Part shown: positions 7,028 through 11,901 of the stretch, piece by piece
Layout of the letters: each line of letters begins with the position of its first letter
How positions within the stretch are numbered: the first letter of the stretch is position 1
Source: Planctomycetaceae bacterium
GTDB taxonomy: Bacteria; Planctomycetota; Planctomycetia; Pirellulales; Thermoguttaceae
NCBI GenBank assembly: GCA_031276415.1
Contig: JAISNF010000097.1
Coordinates: 1-11,901 of the forward strand
DNA: 11,901 bases
Direction of reading: 5' to 3'
The notes under the pieces: generated by a model
Told to the model about the DNA's origin: nothing
Databases searched by the model: none
What the model saw: only the letters and a program-made list of their open reading frames with translations
Program-made: the position numbers and the translations under genes

Positions 7028-7082
7028 AAAAATCCGCTAACCGCGTTAAATTCAACGTAATGTGGTTAAAAGTTCGCGGTTA
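7028..7082 (-). terminator. probable terminator overlapping the OleC-like stop codon
   Basis: TAACCGCG (7038-7045) and CGCGGTTA (7075-7082) are perfect 8-bp inverted repeats. On the minus-strand transcript the stem encloses the last codons and the UGA stop at 7052-7054 in a 29-base loop, which contains a smaller CGTT/AACG stem. The second arm is followed within a few bases by five Us (A-run at 7028-7032 on the plus strand). The G/C-containing stem and U run make this the best terminator candidate in the window, although the large loop is unusual. Confidence 0.45.
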
Positions 7083-8671
7083 ATTTTAACGTTGTGGCGA
7101 ACATCGACCGGAAAATGACGCATAATCCGAATTTCCGTAATTGATTGAGTTAATGGATTTTTTTGTGCAAGTTCTAAAAGTTCCGCAATGAGTTTTTGTT
7201 TTTCAGTTTTGTTTTTTGGAAAAAATTCTGGAAACGGTTCAACAAAAATTCGCGGAATTTTACCGGCTAATGCCGAACGAAAAATTTTAGGATGTTGATT
7301 GAAAATTGTTTCGCAAGGAATTGAGAACAATGTTTTTTCTGTTGTAACAACCCGATGAGTTTTTCGTCCGCAAAACCAAAACCGGTCTTGATGATCAAGA
7401 TAACCGACATCACCCATTCGATGCCAGATACGATTTTCGGCATCAAGCATTTTCGCAACGACGTTGGCTTCGGGGCGGTTGACGTAATACGTAGTTACCT
7501 GCGGTCCCGTAACAATTATTTCGCCGATTTCGCCGATTGGCAATTCATGAGCGTCTTCCAACCGTGCAATAGGGGCATCAGTAATTTCGATTACCTTCCA
7601 CGAAATAGTTGGAAACCGCGTTCCAACACAAACTCCGTATCCTTGTTCTGTTTTTTTAACTGTTTCATTAAGCACTTCACTTGCAGAAATAGAAGCAGTC
7701 GGCAAGGCTTCTGTTGCTCCATACGGGGTGAAAATTTCGCCTTCGGGATGAATACAACATTTCAGTTTCGCTAAAATCGTTGCGGAAACAGGTGCTCCCG
7801 CCGAAACTGCCCGACGCAATGTTTCCAAGCGTTTTCCTGTTTTTGCACAATAATCGGCAACACGGTTCCACAATGCCGGAGAGGCAAACGATTGAGTGAT
7901 TTTCCAATAGTTTGCCGTTTCAACAATTTTTACCGGATTAACTTGAGCGGGGCGAGTTGGATTCATATCGGGAATAATTGCCGTAACTCCCATTGCCGCA
8001 TCAAACAATCCAAAAAACGGAAAACACGCCAAATCAATTTCTCCGGCTTGAATATTATATCGTTTCGCAATTTCTTTTACTTGCGTATCAAAAATCCGGT
8101 GCGTAAATGCAACACCTTTCGGCAATCCCGTACTTCCGCTGGTAAAAATAATTGCGGCAAGAGTATCCGGTGTTGTTTCGATTATTTTGAAATTATTCGG
8201 TAAAGTGTGGATATTTTTTCGGATTGTTTCCAATGAAAGTCCGTTCCAGAACCAAGAACGCCCAACCATCAGATGATGTTTTGCCTTCGGAAATTTATGT
8301 TTCAGAAAAAAACGCATCCAATGAACTGCCGGAACCGCAATAAAACCATCCGGTTCCACTTCGGCAAGACAATGTAACATTCGCAAAATTCCCATACCCG
8401 GATCAATCAGAATAAGTGTTACACCGGCTTTGCAAAGAGCAAAAACCAACGAAATAAAATCAATTCCGTAACGAACAAACAACGCCAATTTCATTCCGGG
8501 TTGAACGCCGTTTTCGAGCAAAGCAGCAGCAATTCGGTTACTATCGGCGTCCAGTTCCGAAAAGGTTATTGTTTTATAATGCCCATGATGATCCGGTTCC
8601 GCAATCGCAGGAAGTTCAGGATAACGTTGCGCCATTTCAGTGAGACGCACTGCAATATTCAAAAAATTCAT
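7052..8671 (-). CDS. oleC: OleC-like AMP-dependent ligase (beta-lactone synthetase / fatty acyl ligase family)
   Basis: The 539-residue protein is an ANL-superfamily adenylating enzyme closest to OleC. OleC converts the beta-hydroxy acid made by OleA and OleD into a beta-lactone during long-chain olefin synthesis; related sequences are often named fatty acid CoA ligases. Motifs, counted from the chosen start, are FTSGSTGLPKG (176-186), TPYGATEALP (315-324), HRMGDVGYLD (417-426), FCGRKTHRV (433-441) and the C-terminal catalytic-lysine region FPVDVRHNVKI (520-530, K529). The stretch FPFFGLFDAAMGVTAIIPDM and the words NPTRPAQ and SAGAPVS are typical of OleC. The frame stays open to a GTG at 8782, but ATG at 8671 matches the family N-terminus (MNFLNIAVRL), and the upstream part is low-complexity. 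No Shine-Dalgarno site. No oleA, oleB or oleD is in the window, so the olefin role is unproven. Confidence 0.85.
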   Translation of the reverse strand: MNFLNIAVRLTEMAQRYPELPAIAEPDHHGHYKTITFSELDADSNRIAAALLENGVQPGMKLALFVRYGIDFISLVFALCKAGVTLILIDPGMGILRMLHCLAEVEPDGFIAVPAVHWMRFFLKHKFPKAKHHLMVGRSWFWNGLSLETIRKNIHTLPNNFKIIETTPDTLAAIIFTSGSTGLPKGVAFTHRIFDTQVKEIAKRYNIQAGEIDLACFPFFGLFDAAMGVTAIIPDMNPTRPAQVNPVKIVETANYWKITQSFASPALWNRVADYCAKTGKRLETLRRAVSAGAPVSATILAKLKCCIHPEGEIFTPYGATEALPTASISASEVLNETVKKTEQGYGVCVGTRFPTISWKVIEITDAPIARLEDAHELPIGEIGEIIVTGPQVTTYYVNRPEANVVAKMLDAENRIWHRMGDVGYLDHQDRFWFCGRKTHRVVTTEKTLFSIPCETIFNQHPKIFRSALAGKIPRIFVEPFPEFFPKNKTEKQKLIAELLELAQKNPLTQSITEIRIMRHFPVDVRHNVKINRELLTTLR

Positions 8672-8879
8672 TACACTTTTGTATGTTCGTTTATATGTTC
8701 GAATAATTAATTCGCTTAAATCCGTTAAATTGTGAAGAAAAAAATGTTGCGAAAATTCTGTTGAATAATTACAAATGAACACTTACAACAACACTCACAA
8801 CTTCACTAAATTCAAACAACCCATTTTAAGAAATAAATAATTCATTGCAAGAGATAAATGGCTCTTCAGAAAAATAAAC

Positions 8880-8918
8880 GTGTCCATAGAAAGTGTCTAT
8901 AGAAAGTGTCCATAGAAC
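8880..8918. repeat. three-copy 13-bp tandem repeat
   Basis: The units are GTGTCCATAGAAA (8880-8892), GTGTCTATAGAAA (8893-8905) and GTGTCCATAGAAC (8906-8918). The middle unit differs by one base and the last only at its final base. This is the least A/T-dominated of the arrays, so chance low complexity is an unlikely explanation. It lies in the OleC-like/mnmG spacer. Confidence 0.9.
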
Positions 8919-8953
8919 ATGATCTTTGTTTACACAAAATAAAGTAACAAGGC

Positions 8954-8989
8954 AAATTCTAAAAATTCTAAAAATTCTAAAAATTTTTC
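8954..8989. repeat. 9-bp tandem repeat, three copies plus a partial
   Basis: AAATTCTAA repeats exactly at 8954, 8963 and 8972 and decays into AAATTTTTC at 8981-8989. It lies 36 bp from the 13-bp array in the same spacer, upstream of the OleC-like gene and downstream of mnmG. Confidence 0.85.
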
Positions 8990-9040
8990 ACCAACTAATT
9001 TTCATTAACTTTTGGATATAATTATTGGACAATTTATGAA

Positions 9041-9056
9041 TCGTAAATATTTACGA
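9041..9056. repeat. 16-bp perfect palindrome just past the mnmG stop codon
   Basis: TCGTAAATATTTACGA is self-complementary across all 16 bases and begins eight bases after the mnmG stop codon on the minus strand. As RNA it could fold with a small loop, but no U-run follows. A weak 3'-end hairpin and a protein-binding palindrome are both possible. Confidence 0.5.
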
Positions 9057-9064
9057 ATGTTTCA

Positions 9065-10906
9065 TTATTTCAAATAAACCGTTAAAATAACAATATCCGA
9101 CGGCGTAATACCGCTGATTCGACTGGCTTGTGCAAGATCAAGCGGACGAATTTTTTCGAGTTTTTCACGCGCTTCACTTCGTAAATGTTTCATTATTGAA
9201 TAATTAATGTTATCGGGGATACGTTGTTTCGCCAATTTTTGGATTCGTTCAATATCCGTTTTTTGCCGTTTAATGTAACCTTCATATTTTGTATCAATAC
9301 AAACTTGCTCCGCCGCTTGTTTTGAAAATGCGGCAAGTTGAGGAAGCCGTTCACACATCTCTTCCCAAGTTGTTTCGGGACGGGCTAAAAATTTCAACAT
9401 GGAACCGTTGCTCTCGTATGTTGTCGAAAGAATCTGATTTATCGTTGCAATTTCATTCAATTTTTGTTGCAACCGGTTTAATCGCTTTTTATCAACGAGT
9501 CCGATTTTTTCGCCAATCGGTGTTAATCGGCGGTCGGCGTTATCGTGACGTAAAAGAAGCCGGTATTCGGCGCGGCTTGTGAACATTCGGTACGGCTCGT
9601 CAACTCCGCGTGTTACTAAATCGTCAATCATCACTCCGATATACGCTTCGTCACGCTGCAACAAAAATGGTTCGCGTCCTGCAATTTTCAGTGCGGCGTT
9701 GGCTCCCGCCATCAAACCAAGTGCCGCCGCTTCTTCGTAACCGGTTGTACCGTTTAGTTGACCGGCAAGATAAAGCCCTTCAACCATCTTGGTTTCCAAC
9801 GTCATCCAAAGTTGATCCGGCGGTACATAATCGTACTCAATTGCATAAGCGTAACGCATAATTTCCGCATGTTCCAAACCGTCAATCATGCGAACCATCC
9901 GCTCCTGAATCTCACGCCCAAAACTCGTTGAAAAACCGTTAATATAAATTTCATTCGTCGTTCTGCCTTCCGGTTCCAAAAATAACTGATGCCGTTCTTT
10001 TTCGCCAAACCGTTCAATTTTCGTTTCAATTGACGGACAATAACGCGGTCCTGGTGATTGAATTTGTCCGCTGTAAGTCGGAGCAAGTTGAAGATGTTCA
10101 CGGATAAATTGATGAAGTGCCGGATTGGTGTAAGTTATCCAACACGGAATCTGCGTCTCCGAAATCGAATCATTTAAGAACGAAAATGGTTTCGGCTCCG
10201 TATCACCGGGTTGAATTGTCAGTTTCAAATAATCAAGACTTCGGGCATTGATTCGCGGCGGAGTGCCGGTTTTGAAACGGCAAACACGAATACCAAAATT
10301 CCGTAACGAATCACTAAGACCAACCACTGCCGCCTCCGAAGCACGACCGCCTGAAATCCGCCGCTCACCAAAATGAATTAAACCGTTCAGAAATGTCCCG
10401 CAACATAATATCACCGCTTCCGCATTGATAATACTGTCGTCATCAAGTAAAACACCAGATATTTTGTAACGTTTTATTGTTGAATTATCGTTATTTTGTT
10501 TTTCGTAATTAAAAAGAGTCGCGGCAAGACCGACAACATTTTCTTGTCTTAATTCGAGGTTGGGTTGATTTTCGAGAATTTGTTTAATTTTCGTTTGGTA
10601 GGCTTTTTTGTCCGCCTGAGCGCGTGGTCCTTGCATGGCGGGACCTTTGCGCAGATTCAACATACGAAACTGAATTCCTGTTGCGTCAATTGCCTGAGCC
10701 ATAGCACCACCCAATGCGTCAATTTCGCGTACAAAATGTCCTTTGCCAATTCCTCCAATAGCCGGATTACAACTCATTTGCGCAACAGTATCCAGATTAT
10801 TCGTCAGCAATGCTGTTCGTGCTCCCAAGCGCGCCGCCGCCAATGACGCTTCCACTCCGGCGTGACCCGCTCCAATAACAATAATATCGTATCGATTATT
10901 TTTCAT
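9065..10906 (-). CDS. mnmG: tRNA uridine-5-carboxymethylaminomethyl modification enzyme MnmG (GidA)
   Basis: MnmG is the FAD protein that, with the GTPase MnmE, installs the (carboxymethyl)aminomethyl group at wobble uridine 34 of several tRNAs. All family marks are visible: GAGHAGVEA (12-20), MSCNPAIGGIGKGHFVREID (44-63), CGTFLNGLIHFGERRISGGR (169-188), PGPRYCPSIE (285-294), LAGQLNGTTGYEEAAALGL (380-398) and FTSRAEYRLLLRHDNAD (442-458). The C-terminal helical MnmE/tRNA-binding part has YEGYIKRQ and ASRISGITPSDI. At 613 residues it is full length. ATG at 10906 is chosen. A TTG two codons upstream (10912) is better spaced from a GGAG at 10921-10924 and cannot be excluded. mnmE and rsmG, frequent neighbours elsewhere, are not in the window. 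Confidence 0.97.
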   Translation of the reverse strand: MKNNRYDIIVIGAGHAGVEASLAAARLGARTALLTNNLDTVAQMSCNPAIGGIGKGHFVREIDALGGAMAQAIDATGIQFRMLNLRKGPAMQGPRAQADKKAYQTKIKQILENQPNLELRQENVVGLAATLFNYEKQNNDNSTIKRYKISGVLLDDDSIINAEAVILCCGTFLNGLIHFGERRISGGRASEAAVVGLSDSLRNFGIRVCRFKTGTPPRINARSLDYLKLTIQPGDTEPKPFSFLNDSISETQIPCWITYTNPALHQFIREHLQLAPTYSGQIQSPGPRYCPSIETKIERFGEKERHQLFLEPEGRTTNEIYINGFSTSFGREIQERMVRMIDGLEHAEIMRYAYAIEYDYVPPDQLWMTLETKMVEGLYLAGQLNGTTGYEEAAALGLMAGANAALKIAGREPFLLQRDEAYIGVMIDDLVTRGVDEPYRMFTSRAEYRLLLRHDNADRRLTPIGEKIGLVDKKRLNRLQQKLNEIATINQILSTTYESNGSMLKFLARPETTWEEMCERLPQLAAFSKQAAEQVCIDTKYEGYIKRQKTDIERIQKLAKQRIPDNINYSIMKHLRSEAREKLEKIRPLDLAQASRISGITPSDIVILTVYLK

Positions 10907-10950
10907 CTGCAATTTTTAAACTCCGATAAAATGTTAAAACGTTATAATTA

Positions 10951-10989
10951 TTGATAATAAAATTTGATATTAAAAATTGATATTAAAAT
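10951..10989. repeat. three-copy 13-bp tandem repeat upstream of mnmG
   Basis: The units are TTGATAATAAAAT (10951-10963), TTGATATTAAAAA (10964-10976) and TTGATATTAAAAT (10977-10989). The array starts 45 bp upstream of the mnmG start codon, in the expected promoter zone. Its period equals that of the arrays at 3618, 6809 and 8880, although the unit sequence differs. Confidence 0.85.
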
Positions 10990-11089
10990 TTCTAAAACGT
11001 ATGACGCCGTATCGGTTTAAGCGAAACGGTTTACGATTTTGACCAAACAATGCCTCTATAAATCTAACGTCAAAACAGAGTAATGTCAA

Positions 11090-11221
11090 TGTAACTGTCT
11101 CTATTTTTAACCACAAAATATACGGAAACAAAAAATTGTCCGCTGATTTCGCTAATAAACTTGTCCGTTGATTACGCCGATGATTACCGATGATCTGCGA
11201 TCATCTGCGTAATCTGCGGAC
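11090..11221. repeat. dispersed intergenic repeat, copy B, with nested inverted repeats
   Basis: The copy begins with TGTAACTGTCTCT (11090-11102), identical to copy A. Three related modules follow: GTCCGCTGATTTCG (11138), GTCCGTTGATTACG (11163-11176) and, inverted, CGTAATCTGCGGAC (11208-11221). The last is the exact reverse complement of the copy A module. The second and third form 14-bp arms with two mismatches. They enclose a perfect hairpin, GATGATC (11189-11195), loop TGC, GATCATC (11199-11205). A T5 run follows at 11222-11226. Confidence 0.75.
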
Positions 11222-11343
11222 TTTTTCCATGTTGTTTTTTCCAAGTTCTCTGTTGTAAAAATAAACGAATAAAATGTTACGAATTATTCGAGCAAACGGA
11301 ATTTTTATTCTATTGGAAACTACTTGCAAAAAATTGAACTTTG

Positions 11344-11395
11344 TGTATGATAAATCGTGTAGGATAAATATGTCTGATAAATATTGGATAAAACC
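11344..11395. repeat. four-unit GATAAAT array with 13-bp period
   Basis: GATAAA occurs at 11349, 11363, 11376 and 11387. The units read TGTATGATAAATCG, TGTAGGATAAATA, TGTCTGATAAATA and a shortened TTGGATAAAACC, giving spacings of 14, 13 and 11. The array lies about 95-145 bp upstream of the GIY-YIG start codon, within its likely control region. Confidence 0.7.
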
Positions 11396-11488
11396 TTTCA
11401 GACAATAGAACCCTAACAAAAAAGAAGTAAGAATAATAAACGTACAATTCAACTATTTCCGTTAATCTGAAAAATTGAAACAATTCCA

Positions 11489-11901
11489 ATGAAACTTTAT
11501 GCATTTATTACGCCGGATATTCCTAAGAATGACGGTTATCTTAAAATTGGTGAAACTAATGGCGATGTTGAAAAACGTATCAAAGAGCAAGGACATACGT
11601 TGAATACGCCGGTTGTTAAAGTTTGGGAAGACGCCGTAATTACTGAACGCTCGCATATCGATAAACGAATTCATCAGTATTTGCGCGAAAAAGGATTTCA
11701 TAACCCAAAATATCCCGACACCGGAGAATTCACCGAACTCGTTAAATGTACAGTTGATGATCTCAAAAAGGTTTTTGAAATCGTTAAACAACAAATTTAC
11801 AACGAAGAAATTCAACGTCAAGAACTTTGTGACAAATTTTATCTTGAAATTCGTAACTGGTATTACTGGACTGCTAAAACCGGAAACGATCCTTATTCTG
11901 T
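11489..11901 (+). CDS. GIY-YIG (T5orf172-like) nuclease-domain protein, N-terminal part
   Basis: The frame opens at ATG 11489 and runs off the window, giving 137 residues. The N-terminus MKLYAFITPDIPKNDGYLKIGET is a GIY-YIG fold of the T5orf172/Mug113 type, with LYAF as the GIY strand and YLKIG (17-21) as the YIG strand. The conserved arginine is in DVEKRIKEQ (R30), a histidine is in RIHQYL (H62), and an acidic residue lies in TGEFTELVKC (E80). Such domains cut or bind DNA and are often the first domain of longer proteins, including helicase or restriction-like proteins. After about residue 100 a helical stretch ends in RNWYYWTAKTG, which I cannot assign. No Shine-Dalgarno site; the start is chosen because the domain begins at residue 2. 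The full architecture and function are unknown. Confidence 0.75.
   Translation, partial: MKLYAFITPDIPKNDGYLKIGETNGDVEKRIKEQGHTLNTPVVKVWEDAVITERSHIDKRIHQYLREKGFHNPKYPDTGEFTELVKCTVDDLKKVFEIVKQQIYNEEIQRQELCDKFYLEIRNWYYWTAKTGNDPYS

Larger units (their letters stand above)
8672..9064. other. 393-bp AT-rich spacer containing several short repeat arrays
   Basis: No gene or RNA is recognisable between the OleC-like start and the mnmG stop. Next to the OleC-like start, TATGTTCG occurs at 8682 and 8694, a 12-bp period. Further on are the 13-bp array at 8880-8918, the 9-bp array at 8954-8989 and the palindrome at 9041-9056. The spacer should hold the promoter of the OleC-like gene, but I cannot place one. 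Confidence 0.6.
10907..11488. other. 582-bp divergent AT-rich spacer rich in repeats
   Basis: This spacer lies between divergent mnmG and the GIY-YIG gene, so it should hold both promoters. It contains a GGAG ribosome-binding-like site for mnmG (10921-10924), a triple 13-bp array (10951-10989), a CGGTTTA pair 14 bp apart (11013 and 11027), dispersed repeat copy B (11090-11221) and a GATAAAT array (11344-11395). No convincing gene is present. Minus-strand open frames here are A/T-rich and match no family I know. Confidence 0.6.

Noticed and set aside
8694..8703. GTTCGAAT string resembling a tRNA T-loop
   Set aside because: No flanking T-stem, anticodon arm or acceptor stem can be paired around it; it belongs to the short TATGTTCG repeat.
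8672..8782. N-terminal extension of the OleC-like protein to a GTG at 8782
   Set aside because: The extra 37 residues are low-complexity, overlap a 12-bp TATGTTCG repeat typical of spacers here, and ATG at 8671 matches the usual family N-terminus.
8880..8918. Possible CRISPR array
   Set aside because: The units are 13 bp, directly adjacent and have no spacers; the other arrays likewise have 6-14 bp units without unique spacers, and no cas gene is present.
11201..11452. Minus-strand 83-codon open frame in the mnmG/GIY-YIG spacer
   Set aside because: The translation is A/T-driven (rich in F, I, L, Y), matches no family I know, begins inside repeat copy B and has no ribosome-binding site.
11462..11821. 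Minus-strand 119-codon open frame at the right end
   Set aside because: It is antisense to the GIY-YIG gene, whose plus-strand frame has recognisable domain motifs.

Overview
This is an AT-rich bacterial chromosomal segment with eight recognisable protein genes and unusually long, AT-rich, repeat-laden spacers. The best taxonomic guess is a low-GC, possibly host-associated, member of the Planctomycetota. The sulfotransferase with the GHWRSGTTLL motif, the OleC-type AMP ligase, the stand-alone GlmU-type nucleotidyltransferase domain and the rarity of Shine-Dalgarno sites all fit that phylum. The expanded Rpn-type and AAA/PD-(D/E)XK families fit a host-associated genome. This is inference from family resemblance; no rRNA or other phylogenetic marker beyond mnmG is present.

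Layout. 1-408 (+) is the C-terminal part of an Rpn/PD-(D/E)XK transposase-like protein cut by the window edge. 555-1322 (-) is a LutA-like protein with two cysteine-rich CCG modules. 1716-2480 (+) is a GlmU N-terminal-type UDP-sugar pyrophosphorylase without an acetyltransferase domain. From 2578 to 10906 five genes follow on the minus strand: an MtaA/CmuA/UroD-family methyltransferase, a PAPS sulfotransferase, an AAA-ATPase-like/PD-(D/E)XK protein, an OleC-like ligase, and the tRNA-modification enzyme MnmG. At 11489 (+) a GIY-YIG (T5orf172-like) nuclease-domain gene starts and runs off the right edge.

How the genes relate. Spacers of 64 to 393 bp separate even the co-oriented genes, so no tight operon is evident. 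Several genes belong to families that normally work with partners that are absent here: LutB/LutC for LutA, OleA/B/D for OleC, a corrinoid protein for MtaA, and MnmE for MnmG. No single pathway is assembled in the window.

The most unusual feature is in the spacers. Nearly every intergenic region carries its own short tandem array of a 9-14 bp unit, most often 13 bp and two to four copies. Unit sequences differ between sites, but the period recurs (3618-3656, 6809-6834, 8880-8918, 10951-10989, 11344-11395). A separate dispersed repeat is present twice (2487-2552 and 11090-11221); both copies share a 13-nt head and GTCCGCAGATTACG-like modules. I see no complete new multi-gene system. The repeats, the lone oleC-like gene and the truncated GIY-YIG gene are the items most worth following.
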